This document shows positions 10,149 to 21,700 of a DNA stretch of 64,000 nucleotides, piece by piece. The DNA lies in the NCBI GenBank assembly GCA_025917655.1, contig CP084611.1, forward strand, positions 2,914,001 to 2,978,000, read 5' to 3'. The notes beneath the pieces are model-generated. The model saw only the letters and a program-made list of their open reading frames with translations, was not told the DNA's origin and searched no databases. Each line of letters begins with the position of its first letter. Within the stretch, counting starts at the first letter, position 1. The stretch is from Chlorella sorokiniana. Taxonomy: Eukaryota > Chlorophyta > Trebouxiophyceae > Chlorellales > Chlorellaceae. The position numbers were made by a program, and so were the translations under genes.

Positions 10149-10650
10149 CGGGCAGGCAGCGCCCAGGCACAGCCACAGCGGCAGCGTCGGCAGCTTGCTT
10201 GGCTACCCGTTTCCAGCACCTTCAGGGCCCCAGCAATCCCGTCTTACAGCACCGGGCAAACCGCAACAAAAAAATCGTTCGGCCGGCGTAACAGGGCGGC
10301 ATGTGGGGCAAGGGGCAGTGCTTCATCTTGATAGGGCAGCTTGATGTTTAATAACCAGGAAATGCAAGCGGGTAAGCGAAAAGGGGCAGGGTGGTGGAAT
10401 CCAGCCAGGCAGAACGCGAGAGGAGCGAAAAAATGAGGAGTACGGGTTGGGGACAGCAGCACACAAACAGACTCGCACAGGCGCACTACGCCGCGACGTT
10501 GGCGGCGACGGTGCATCACACCATGTACAGGGGTGGGGCCCCGTGCCTCCGGCAAGAGGGGTGGCCGCCCCACCAGTCGCGCTCCAGGGGCAGCCAGCCA
10601 GCGCGTGCGACCAGGCGTGGCCAGAGGCAGGGGGCCAACCGGTGCCCGCC
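10149..10650. other. Convergent 3' intergenic region
   Basis: Lies between the stops of the FIH-like gene (+) and HCF244 (-). A TTACA at 10244-10248 reads TGTAA on the minus strand and could end an extended HCF244 transcript. No coding sequence recognised. Confidence 0.5.
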
Positions 10651-12686
10651 TCACACGTAGAAGTTGGTCTGCAGGGCGGATGGGGGTGGGGCGGGGTTTG
10701 CGTCTGCAACCGTGCGCCCGACAGCCTGGGCGGTGCGTGCAAGGCCTGGCAGCTGGATGTGCGGAGCCTGCTGGCTGCTGGCGCCGCCCCTCACCTGCTT
10801 GCTGCTGGCGCCGACCTCCTTGAGCTTCTTCAGGATGCGGTCAAAGTAGGCCTGGGGGAAGGGGGAGAGGGGGCAGCGTCAGCGACTCCTGCTGTGGTGC
10901 AAGCCAGTGTGCGGTTGCAGGCGCTCGCTGGCCTCGCCCGGCCCCCAGCCAGCCCCGGCCCCCAGCCAGCCCCGGGCTCCCTCACAGGCTCCCTTGCCCC
11001 CGCCCACCCTTCTCCGCATCCTCCCCCTCCCCCACACCCCACCCACCACACCCACCTGCAGGTACGCATCCAGCCCCGACACCGAGGCAGGGTCCACGCC
11101 CAGCACGGCGTACGTCTCCGCCATGTCGGCGTCGAACGACTCGTTGGAGGACAGCACCTCGGCAAAGGCGAGGCGGTCTGAGGCGTCCCCGCCCACTGGA
11201 AGGAGCGCAGCAGCGCGCGCGTGCCCTTGAGCAGCCAGACCGGCACGTTGCGGACCTCGGCGTCGCAGTCGGCCAGCTTCTCGCACAGCGCGATCACTTC
11301 CGCGGTGCTCCAGGCCTTGGGGGCCCGCCAGCGGCAGCGTGCGCCCCACCGCCGCCTCGGAGCGCAGCGCCGCCATGACCATGCGCGCCACGTCCTGGGT
11401 GTCCAGGTAGGCGGTGCGCGTCTCGTCGGTGGTGCCCCACACCGGCTTCTCCTCCAGGATGGGCACCGCGTAGTTGCCGATGATGGCCTGTGTAGGGAGT
11501 GGGCGGTGGGGGTGGGGGTGTTGAGCGGAAAAGCAGCGGAGCATGCAGTGGGGTAAGAGTGCAAGGAAGACGGCGGCGCCACCCACAGACCGCTGGTTGC
11601 GGGGGCCCCGGCACGCGTTGCCCCCTGCGCGGCACCCACCTGCATGAAGCCGCAGAGGCGGAATACGGTGTAGTTGAGGCCGGAGGAGGCCAGGAACTGC
11701 TCGGTGCAGTGCTTGATGCTCATCAGCGGCACCTCGGGGTGGCGGTCGCAGTGCAGGATGGAGCAGAAGATGTAGCTGCAGGGGGTGGCAGGGGCGGGGG
11801 GGGTGGGGGCAAGATCATGCATGTGCACACTCGTCAGGTCCTGCACACGCTTGGCTGCCACGGCTGGCCGGGCTCTGCCGATGGAGGGGCTGCAGCGGGC
11901 AGCTTGCGCGTCAGCTGGCGCGCCCCCGCCCCTGTCCTCACCGCTGGATGCCCATTGCCTGCGCGCACTGGATCAGCGCCACCTTGCCCTCCCAGTCCAC
12001 CTTGTCGGTGGACTCCTCGGGGCGGGCGGTGGCGCAGTCGATCACCGCCGACACGCCCACCAGGGCGGCGGGGAGGGAGGAGGGGTCGGTGAGGTCGGCC
12101 TGCACCGTGGTGGCCCCCAGTCGCGCAGGAAGTCGGCGGGGCTCAGCCGCGGCCGCACGATGCAGCGAACCTCGTAGCCCTCGTCCAGGGCACGGCGCAC
12201 CACCTGGCGGCCCAGGGTGCCCGTGCCGCCCACCACCAGGATGGAGTTCTTGGGCACCGGGGTGCCGCCCACGGCCTTGGCCGCGTCGCCCGCCGCGCAC
12301 ACCAGCTGCGTGCGCGGACGGCGGCTACCTGCAGGTGTGATGCGGGACACCCGTTGGGGGCCGAGGAAGGTGGGGTGCAGAGCTGGGCAGCACCACAGCA
12401 CCGTGGCAAAGGCTATGCAGCAGGCAGCGGCTGGCAGCGGCAGCACCTGTGCCACAGGCACCACCCAATTGGCGCTGTTTGCCAGCCAGAGCACGGCTTC
12501 ATGAGAGCAAATGGCTCCACAGGCATGCAGAGTGCGTACAAGCGCACCACGATCGGCGGTGAAAACCTCGGCAGGCACACGCCTCGCTCCCACCACCCGA
12601 CTGCTGCTGGGTAGGGCACCATGGGATTGCCGGGCGTTGGCCGTCCTAGAGACGCATGGCGCCGCTGCAAGGAGAGTGCTCGCCAT
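10651..12686 (-). CDS. HCF244: HCF244/Ycf39-type photosystem II assembly factor
   Basis: Atypical short-chain dehydrogenase needed for D1 synthesis and early photosystem II assembly in the chloroplast (family knowledge). After an N-terminal leader from ATG 12686 ([20 protein letters not shown]; likely transit peptide, probably containing an intron before 12328) comes the NAD(P) motif [20 protein letters not shown] and [19 protein letters not shown]. Later exons give [87 protein letters not shown] and [21 protein letters not shown]. The last exon is only 10651-10668, spliced to an exon ending at 10795. These segments follow plant HCF244 almost residue by residue. The frame breaks once at the C5 run 12114-12118 between FLRDWG and ATTVQADL; one more base restores it. 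Shares a 221-bp promoter interval with OS-9. Confidence 0.93.
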
Positions 12687-12907
12687 ATTGTCTGCAGCAG
12701 CGACGGGAGACCAGTCGGCTTGTCTGGCGGCGGATCAAGCGTCTTAATCCCTGCAAATGTGCCACGGCGAGACGAAATGTGGAATGAATGGACGGGGAAC
12801 GAGGAAACCGAGTTGAGTGCCACATCAGAATGTTTCGTCGTGCAGAAAATCGGAAGATAACGACCTGTGCTTCGCATACGATCATTGCTTGTAGTGATTT
12901 GATCGCG
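12687..12907. promoter_or_regulatory. Bidirectional promoter interval, HCF244 / OS-9
   Basis: Only 221 bp separate the two divergent start codons (12686 minus, 12908 plus). The interval is AT-richer than the genes, particularly 12770-12900, but I see no clear TATA box. Confidence 0.45.
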
Positions 12908-14634
12908 ATGATTGCCCAGAGAGCTGCCTGGCTCTTGATTGCTCCGCTGTGGGTCTGCAGCCTAGCGTTAGCGCAAGTTCAAGTGCTGTACATGACAGAC
13001 AGCGCTGTCAGCGTGTTGGAAAGCTCCGACACGGCGCAGCCCTACGTTGTGGGGTTTGGCAGAGAAGGTTGGTAGCCGCTTAGGCGGCTTGCAGACAGTG
13101 CCCTGGCGATAGTTGGCTTGATTCGACACTCTGATGTTTTTATGAACCCCGCCGCCGGCCTTCGACGTCTTTGGGATGCTAGTTTTGACGCCGTCGCCAT
13201 GTTGGTTTCAACCTTGTTGCAGAGCACCAAGAATTGCCCTTTAAACCCCACCGCACTTTGATGATGCGGAGCGCCAACGGCACCAGCTATCGATGCTACA
13301 TTCCGGATGCAGCTGCCACGGCAGATGATGCAGCATTGAGCGGCAGCGCAGAGGTGCGTTCAGCTTCCCTGAGGCTGCCAGGGCTGTCTCCGTTGTGTCC
13401 TGTCCTGTACGAGTCCTTTCTGGGCTCAACCGTGGGTTGGACGCTTTCAACGCAACACATGCAGGTAGCCGAGGGCTCCTTGCTGCCTCAGAAGACCCCC
13501 ACCGACCTGCTGGAGGCGCTGGGTAAGCGACCGCCTGGCCTGGCCGCACAAGGGTGGCCGCCCGCTCAGCAGCAGGCGGCCCCAAAGCGGCTGGCAGCAG
13601 CCCCACGTTGCCTCGAGTGCCATCAAGTCGTTCCTGCCACAGACATCCCCGGTTCGCTGCCCCTCCCTTCCCCGTCAGCCGAGCACTGCTTCTACCGCGT
13701 GGAGGAGTGGTGGACGTATGAGCTGTGCTACGGCAGGCGCCTGCGCCAGTACCACAAGGAGGGCGGCAGGCTGGCCTCCCAGTACGTGCTGGGCCAGTTT
13801 GATGAGCAGCAGCCGCAGGCGGACGAGGTGCAGGTGAGCGGCGCCCGCCAACCAGCTGCTACGGCGCCCCACATGGCACGCGCTGCTCATGCTGGTGGCT
13901 GGTGGCCGCGCGGCGCACCCCCACTGCGCATGGCAAGGCCGCCCTGGCCTGAGCATGCCGTGCCCTGGCATGCACAGCCCCGCCGCAATCAGATCGCGGC
14001 GCACGCGGCCCGACGGCCCCCCCCCCCCCTTCCCCGCCGGCCCCCAGGTGGACTCGAGCGAGGTGTCTGGCGCTCTGCGCTATGTAGCCCACCGCTACTC
14101 GGGGGCGAGGTGTGCGAGCTGACGGGCAGCCCACGCAGCGCCGAGGTGCGCTTCACGTGCGGCGGCCAAGACACGCTGCTCACGTCTGTGAAGGAGCCAG
14201 CCAGCTGCAGCTACGTGGTCACCGTGACCACGCCCCGCCTCTGCAAGCACCCAGGCTTCCAGCAGCAGCCCGTCCCCGCAGCCCTCATCCAGTGCCACCC
14301 ACTGGCGCACGACGAGGCCGCAGCGGCAGCGGCAGCTCAAGGCGCCGGCCCCACCGGCCACTGCGCCGCTGGCGCGCAGCAGCAGCCCGACGGCACGTGT
14401 GCGTCGCAGGGCGGAGAGGCAGCGGCGCGCAGCACGGCGGCAGCGCCGCCCGATAACAGCAGCAGCATGCCAGCAGCGGGAGCAGCGGGAGGTGAAGATG
14501 AAGATGACTTGTCGCTGCTGCAGTCGTTGGTGGGGGCCAGGAGGAGAATGAGCCCTACTATGACGACGCAGGGGAGGAGGATGCGGCAGACCCGTACCTC
14601 AACCCCGCCTGACTGGACAGGCCTTGCGCTGTAA
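12908..14634 (+). CDS. OS9: OS-9 / Yos9-type ER lectin with MRH domain
   Basis: ER lumenal lectin that recognises trimmed N-glycans on misfolded glycoproteins and passes them to the HRD1 ERAD ligase (family knowledge). ATG 12908 opens a clear signal peptide (MIAQRAAWLLIAPLWVCSLA, then LAQ). Exon 2 begins at 13223 (EHQELPFKPHRTLMMRS). The MRH domain is in the exons from 13680: CFYRVEEWWTYELCYGRRLR, QYHKEGGR, LGQFDEQQ, then VDSSEVSGALRYVAHRYSG, CELTGSPRSAEVRFTCGG and EPASCSYVVTVTTPRLCKHP, with the WWTYE, CYG, QYH and SPRSAEVRF elements of OS-9. The tail is Ala/Gln-rich and acidic. Frame breaks occur at G5 runs 14101-14105 and 14532-14536. If the second is repaired the protein ends QEENEPYYDDAGEEDAADPY and stops at 14610-14612; the uncorrected frame runs to 14634. 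No C-terminal HDEL is visible. Confidence 0.92.
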
Positions 14635-14944
14635 TGTGCCGCGTCAGTGATCAGCGCAAACAACGTGAGACACAGCACGGCACCCTCACACGCCAATCAG
14701 TGCCATCGCAATACACTGGGGAATGGGCACATGGTATCGTATATCGTGCCGTTGCATACGGGATGCTTTCAGCTTCATGTTAATCACCTTTGTAGCGGGC
14801 CTGTGTGGCGAAAGGACGACGTGTCACGCTCAGCCGGCTCCCCAGAGCTTGACCGCTGTACTCCCCCATCCTAACTTGATATTTCTTCTGACGTAGTTTC
14901 CAATCAATTGCGGCTTTAAGCGGAAGGGAGGGCGGCCTGCTGCA
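14635..14944. other. Intergenic, low GC for this region
   Basis: Contains TGTAA at 14630-14634, a likely poly(A) signal for OS-9, then an AT-richer interval upstream of the beta-helix protein gene. No coding sequence recognised. Confidence 0.5.
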
Positions 14945-17900
14945 ATGCCCGCCAAGGTGAGGCTCAGGCTTTGCCTACCCGCCTGTTTTGCTTTCGTACA
15001 GGGTGACTGACGACGCCGATTCGCCGCCGGTATGCAATTTGCGACAGAGGGCTGCCCTTTCCCTGACGCCGCTCTTGCCACCAAGGAGTATCAACATCGC
15101 TTTTGCCTGCAGGCGCTGATCCTGCTGTTGGCAGTGATGGTAGCTGGCGTCTCAGCAGCAACAGAGGAGGCTGAACCCCCTTGGCTTACTTGGAGCAGTG
15201 GTGGACTTGGCCTACGGGTTATTCTAACGGGCAGGCCGATGCCGCCAATGCCGCGGCGGCAGCCGCCCCTGCCAGTATCGTTGCAGGCACTGCGGCTGCA
15301 TCGACTCCGCCTGGCAAGACATCTGTGCTGTGGGGTCGCCGAGGCGAGCGGTGGACTCCCAGCGGCCCCCTCATGGACTTCTCGTATGCGGGTGGGGCTC
15401 GCTGCTAGCCACGCTGGGGTTTGCAGCGCAGCACGTGTGCAGGCAAGCCTGGGGTGTACCCCTGCGCCCCCAACACGCCCACCTGCCCACTGTGCTGCAG
15501 GGTACATGCAGGGCTCAGTCCCCATCCCCTCCCCCCGCTCACCAAGTCGTTCCGCGACTTCCAGCGGCGGGGCATGAGCGACACGGCGGCCCTTCTAGCC
15601 GCGCTGGACTGGGCGCACAAGCAGCCGCCCAGCCGTGAGCGAGGGGGCTCCCAGCTGGGGCTGCTGCCATCGGCCCCCTCGCCGCGGCCGCTCGCATGTG
15701 CTGGCTGCTGCTGCTGGATAACCCTTGGTAGCGCAGGCCTGCCCACGCCCCTCCTGCCTGCCCCATCCCCACAGGCTGGGTGGTCATTGGCCTGCCCGCC
15801 GGCACCATCCGCCTGGACCGCCAGCTGCACATCAAGCGGCCACGCCTCATCCTGCGGGGCGCCGGCTCCAACGCCACCACGCTGCGCATCGACCGCCCGC
15901 TGAAGGACACGCCGGGGTGCCGCCCATGAAGGGCGGCTACGGCTACTACAACCAGGGTGGGCGGCCGCGTGGGGAGAGGCTGGCCAGCGCTGGCCGCGGG
16001 GCCCTGGTCGTGGCGGCTGCCGCTGCTGCTGCAGCCTGCGCCGAGGCTTCAACGCACGGCTGCCCCCTGCCCCCCGCCCCCTCCCCTGGCAGAGGCCTTC
16101 ATCATGGTGACGGGGCGGTACCTGCGGGACGCGCGGCTGACCACGGTGACCGGGCGAGCGCGCGGGGGCGACCGCCGCATCACGGTGGGTGGCCGCCCAT
16201 GTGTGCAGGACTGCTTGCTTCGTCGGGCGGGCAGCTGTGCAGCAGGGGGCCGCGAACTGGGATCCGTCCACGGGGCCCCGGAGCGTGGGCTGGCGGGCTG
16301 CATCAGCCGGGTCACAACGTGCCAGGCGGCTGCAAGGAGCCGCGGCTGTCGCACCGCCACGCCTGCAGGTGGCCAGCGCGTCCCGCATCTCGAAAGGGCA
16401 GTACGTGGTGCTCATACTGAGCGACAAGCGCGGGGTGCTCACCCGCTACCTGTGAGAGGGGGAGGGCGGGGGCCCTGTAACAGTTACCGAACATGGGCAG
16501 CCGTGGGCTGCGGCTCTGGGCTGCGGGCATGTGCCGCTCCATGCGTTTGGCTGCTACTCCGCAGCCGTTGCTGCTGCAGCTTCCAGGCTGAACCAAGGCA
16601 TGCGCCTCCCCTGCGCTCGCCCCGCCCCATTTGCCACGCCCGCAGCATGAACAACCGCCCGCTGGACATTGGCAGGACCAGCGTCAACCGCTACATGGCC
16701 GTGCGCTTCCCCGTGCGGGTGTTGGCGGTCAGGGGCAAGGTGCGGGCGTGGGGAGGGGGAGGGGGGTGAGGGTGGGTGGAGCTCGGGGTCCGCGGCCTGA
16801 GGAGTGATCCGACGTGCCGCAAGATGGGCGGGCCATGCATGCCTTGCTGCCCAGATACTGTGCATCGCACAACACGCGCCTCCACCCCCGCGCTGGCGCT
16901 GTGCCTGCTTGCCCACCCCCTCCCCATGTCGCTTCAGACGCTGGTGCTGGAGCGGCCGCTGCCGTTTGACGTGCGCCCGAGTTCTTCCCTGAGCTGCTGC
17001 CTCAGAGCGGCAGCGTGCACGACGTGGGGCTGGAGGGCCTGCGCTTCCTCTTCCCCTACGCGCCCTACGGCGGCCACCACTACGAGGCGGGCTACAACAT
17101 GATCCAGTTCTGGGAGGTGGGCGGGCAGGCGGGTGCGGGCAGGCCACGGGCGCGGGCAGGCCAGGGCGCGGGCAGGCCAGGGGCGCTGGCAGGCTGAGCC
17201 GCTGGCGGCAGCGAGCGCTTTGTTCCTGCTCCCGCAAGCACACCCAGCTGGCTGCGCGTGCGCCTGCAGGTGTACAACTGCTGGGTGCGCGACGTGCACG
17301 GCCACAACGTGGACAACGGCATATTTGTGAGGCTGCGTGCCTCCCGCCGCGCTGGCCGTCGCACGTGGCGCGCCGTCGCCAGCAGCTGTGCTCCGCTCCC
17401 GATCTTCATGTGGCATTCCCCCTTTTCACGCCCCCTCCCCAGGTGCACAAGAGCAGCGCGGTGCAGATCAACGGGCTGCGCATCACGGAGACGCGGTCCC
17501 GCAACCCCAGGCGTGACCCCGCTTTGGCTCCGGCCACTGGGGGTGCACAACGGCGGCACCGCCGACCTGCTGGTCAACGGCTTCGACATCTCCCCAAATT
17601 TGCTGCACGCCGTGGGCTCAGACGCCTTTGGCATGTACGCCGTGTTCACCAAGGGGCGCATGGCCAACGGCAACCTGGAGCTGCACAGGTGGGCGGGTGG
17701 CGCGGCTTGGGGGGCTGCAGCGGCGCGGTGCCGGGTGGGCGTGCCTGAGCAGCTAGCTGCTCTGCAGGGCGGGCGAGCCGGAAGGAGGCCGGCTGCCTGG
17801 TGGCTGAGCCCAGCACGCCGGCCTGCCGCATGTCACATTGCAGGGCGCTGTCCCACGCTCTCTTCACGGACATTGATGTGGGGCTGGGGACGATGCGCTG

Positions 17901-18404
17901 CAGTCGGGTGCGCACATTTGTTGTTGTTTGGGGGTGGGGGTGGTGGTGGTGGTGGGGGGGGCCGAGGAGGAGGGAGGGGCGAGGAGGAGGGAAGGGAAAG
18001 TGGTGGCCTGGTGTGGCACGGCGTGGGCTTTGCCGTGACCCTGTGCCTGGCTGCCTGCCTCCGCGCCTCACGGGGCTGCCAGCCATGCCATGCCTGCCTC
18101 GAGCTGGCCTGCCGGCGTGGCCCCACACATGCAGGCGGCCCCTCCAAGAGCGGCCCCAACACCCAGGCCTGGACCGTGTTCTGGGGCATCCGCAGCCGGC
18201 GGCCCATCCCGCTGCCCGGCGCCAACGGCACCCCCGGGCGGCTGCCAGTTTGGCCCCGACCTGTCGCTGGTGGGCCTCAGCCTGGACCTGCGCCGCCGGC
18301 CCTGCCCCTACTGGCGCGTCGAGACGCAAGCCACCGCCGTGCGCAACCTGTACCTGGCGCAGCTGGCGCTGAGGCGTGCGCGTGGGGCCGCACCCAGCGC
18401 ATAG
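14945..18404 (+). CDS. Secreted right-handed beta-helix (pectin-lyase-fold) protein
   Basis: Predicted secreted or wall protein with the pectin-lyase fold; substrate unknown. The start is inferred from a 12-nt coding microexon (14945-14956, MPAK) spliced to 15113, which together give the signal peptide MPAKALILLLAVMVAGVSAA. Then follow YLEQWWTWPTGYSNG (after a break at the C5 run 15176-15180), FRDFQRRGMSDTAALLAALD, WVVIGLPAGTIRLDRQLHI with RPRLILRGAGSNATTLRID, AFIMVTGRYLRD, VASASRISKGQYVVLILSD, VHDVGLEGLRFLFPYAPYGG, MIQFWE, VYNCWVRDVHGHNVDNGIF, KSSAVQINGLRITETRS, GGTADLLVNGFDISPNLLHA and finally TQAWTVFWGIRSRRPIPLPG. The run of short V/I/L-rich strands around asparagines (ilrGAGsnaTtLRI, NCWVRDV, VQINGLRI) is typical of parallel beta-helix rungs. 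About twelve exons; stop at 18402-18404. No catalytic motif of pectate lyase or polygalacturonase was found. Confidence 0.7.
17127..17192 (+). repeat. GC-rich minisatellite in an intron of the beta-helix gene
   Basis: Imperfect repeats of GCGGGCAGGCCAGGG, about 15-18 bp each, about four copies, in the intron that follows MIQFWE. Copies differ by one or two bases. Confidence 0.7.
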
Positions 18405-18716
18405 CAAGGCCAGGCCTGCAGTGTGGGCCACGGCCGGGTGGGGCCTCGTGGCCTGAAGCAGGGCCCTTGCGTGTTGTTGCAGCCTCCTGCATGCACCTCC
18501 GTAGCTTCCTTCACTTCCATCCCTTGCGTGAATTCCTTGCCCGAGTGTTGCGCAGCCTGCGCGCCTGTTCAGCCAGCTCTGCGACCCGGGTGCATCCCTG
18601 ACGCCCCTCAACCCTGCACATACACCCCTCCATGATCCGTGATTCCTCCCATGCCGAGCGCTTCAGCCACCTCTGCTCGTTCTGTGCTATGTGTAACCAA
18701 GCCTGCGCTGCACAGG

Positions 18717-21700
18717 TCAACACAGGCTCCACCTAGGTGTCACAAAATGGGCGCTGCTGAATGCAGGGAGGACGCTGCGGGGTGCCGCGCTGGCGCTGTA
18801 ACCATCGGCAACCCCTGCCCTGCTCAACTCGGCGTAGCTGCTGCTGGTGCTAGCTGCTGCTGGCGTGGCAGCCGACGTGGCGGCTGCAGCTGCAGCGCCA
18901 GGCGCGGCTGCGCCGGCCGCCGCTGCATCCGCTTCAATCTGGCGCTGCAGGAAATCGACCCAGCTGTCGGCCAGGGACTGCTTGGCTGCCGCGCCGCTGC
19001 CGTGGGGCAGCTGCGCGTCGGAGGCCAGCGAGATGTCGCGCCAGCCCTGCCGCCGCCTGCTCTCCGCAATCTTCTGGCGGTCTGCCGGCGAGAAGCCCAG
19101 CATGCTGCACATCAGGTCCAGCACCTCGTCTGCGGGGGCGGCCCGCACGGCAGCGCGTGCTCATGGTGCTCACAAGGCAGGGCGGCCGCAGCCCGGCTGC
19201 AGCGTCCAGACCCCCGCCGCGCCTACCCTGCCCCCCGCCCCTCCCGCCGCCCCCGCCCTCCCCCCCCCACCCCTCGCCCACCCGAGTGGTCCTTCTCAAA
19301 GTAGGTGACCAGCATCTTCACCACGATGCGCTTGTCGATGGAGGCGCCGCCGTCGGTGGTCAGCGCGGCCAGCTTGCGCTGGGCATCCGCCAGGGCGGCG
19401 CGCAGCGACAGCGCCTCCGCCTGCAGGGGGCAGCGCAGCGGGCAGCAGCCGGCCGCAGGGTGAGCTGAGCCGTCGCAGCCCCGCAGAGGTGTGTGTGGGG
19501 GTCCCTGCGAAATGCGGGAGGTACGGCGGCTGCGGGCATGAGGCCGCCACCCACCTGCAGCTGCCCCTCGCTCTGCCGCTGCGCTCCAGCTGCTGCTGCG
19601 CGGCCTGCACCTGCGCCGCCGCCGCCGCCGCCTCCTCCTGCACCGCCATGCGCGCCAGCCTGGCGGAGTCCAGCTCGCCACGCAGGGCGTGCGCCTCCGC
19701 CTGCAGCCCCCGCACCTCGGAGCGCAGCCGCTCCGCAGCCTCGCTCTCGTAGCTCAGCTCCCCTGAAAACAGAAGAAAGGTGTGTGCGTGTGTGTGTGTG
19801 TTTTTTTTGGGGGGCCGGGCGGCGGCGGCAGCAAGGTGCCCGATCAGCACAGGCCCCTTCCGAGCAGCCAGCACAGGCAGGAGGGTGCTGCGGGCGGCGC
19901 GGCGCGCACCCAGCGCGCGCTGCAGGTTCTGCAGCTCCACGTCGCGGGCCGCCAGCGCCGCCTCCCACTTGGCCGCGTCCGCCTCCAGCGCCGCGCACCG
20001 CTCCCGCGCAGCCGCCACCTCCTCGGCCGCCGCACCGCCGGCGCCGCTGCTGCCGCCGCCGGCGCCGCCGCCCTTCAGCTTCTCCAGCTCCATCTTCACC
20101 TCCGCCTCCACCCGCCACCTGGGCAAAGAGCAGCAGGTGCCGCGCGTTAAAGATGAGTGTGCTGGGGGGCCTGTATCGCGCTGTTGCGAGCGGGCTGCCT
20201 TGCTCTGGAGGCTGGTGCGGGTGCGCTAGCAGGTCGCAGCTGGGCGGCCCCCCGCGCCCCCACCTGATCTTGTCCTCCTCCTCCTCCTGCTCACTCAGCA
20301 TCTGCTGCTTCAGCCGCGCCAGCTGCTGCCGCTGCCCCGCACGCTCAGCGTCCGCCGCAGCCAGCGCAGCCTCCAGCTCCGCCACCCTGCGGGCAGGCAG
20401 GGGGTGGCAGGCAGTGACAAGGATGCCTCTGAGTCATGCCAGCCTGCAGGCATGGCTCAGAGGGGGCGGCTTGCGGTGCTGAGGGGCCGCACCCGCCAGC
20501 CGCAGCCAAACTCACCGCTGCCGCAGCTCCGCCGAGCCTGGTTCGCCGGCGGTCGCACCCCGGCCTCTTGCTGCTGCTGCTGCTGCTGCAGGCGCTGCAG
20601 CTGCCCGCGCAGGAGGGCGCACTCGGCGCGAGAGGCCTCCAACTGCTCCGTGGCGCTGCCGTCGCTGGCGCTCGCCGCCTCTGCCGCCGCCTGGGCCTGC
20701 AGCAGCGCGGCCTCCAGCCGCGCCACGTCAGCCTGCAGCGGGCGCACGCAGAGCGCTGGCTCAATAGCGCCGCTGGTGGCGGAGAGGAGCCAGCGGCCTT
20801 GCTGTCGCTGTGGCTGGCAGTGGGGGAGGCACCGACAAACCGAGGGACGGAAGGGCGGCTAGCGCGGCAGGCCAGGACACACACGCAGGCCCACCTGCAG
20901 GCGGCTGCAACGGGCGCGCTCCCCCTCCGCCTCCCGCCTCGCCGCCTGCGCCTCCTCCTGCAGCCGTGCCGCGCCGTCGGCCGCCGCCTCCTCGCCGTCG
21001 GCCTGCAGCCGCTGCGCCTCCGCCTCCAGCCTGCCCCTGTCGGCCAGCGCGGCCTGCAGCGCGGCCCGCGCCTCCTCCAGCTGCTGCCGCCAGAAGGCGT
21101 CGCGCGCCGCCAGCGCCTCCTGCTCCGCCTGACCCCGCGCCCGCTCCGCCTGCTGCTGAGCTGCAGCCAGCTGCGCGGTGGCTGCCTGCCGCGCCGCCTG
21201 CTCCTCGGCCAGCTGCTGCTGCAGCTCGGCCAGCACGGAGGCCAGCTGCTGGGCGCGGAATCGGCCTCCTCCTGCTGCCCCCGCAGCTGTTCCAGCTGCG
21301 CCGCCGCCCGCTGGTGCGCTCGCCGCTCCTCCTCCAGCTGCGCCGCCAGCCGCGCCGCCGCCAGCTGCTCCGCCAGCTCCTGGAGTGTGGCCTGCCCCGC
21401 CTCCCGCTCGGCGGCTAGCTCCTCGCTCCGGCGTTCCGCCTCGGCCAGACTTGCGGCAGCTGCCGCGTGTCGCTGCCGCTCCTCCTGCAGCTGCTGCTGC
21501 AGGGCCGCCGCCGTGCGCTGCTCGCTGGCCAGCTGGGCTCGCAGGCCCTCCAGCTCAGCGGCTGGCACCGCAGCGCCGTGGTCGCCTGTCCCCTGCTGCT
21601 CGGTCTGCTGTGCCGCAGGCTGCTCCCACCCCGCGGCAGGGGCGCCCGCCTCCTGCTGCTCTGCTGCAGCCGATGCCTCGCCAGTGCCAGCCGCTGCTGC

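Noticed and set aside
12114-12118. Programmed frameshift in HCF244
   Set aside because: The same kind of one-base loss recurs in many unrelated genes at G/C runs, so a collapsed homopolymer is far simpler.
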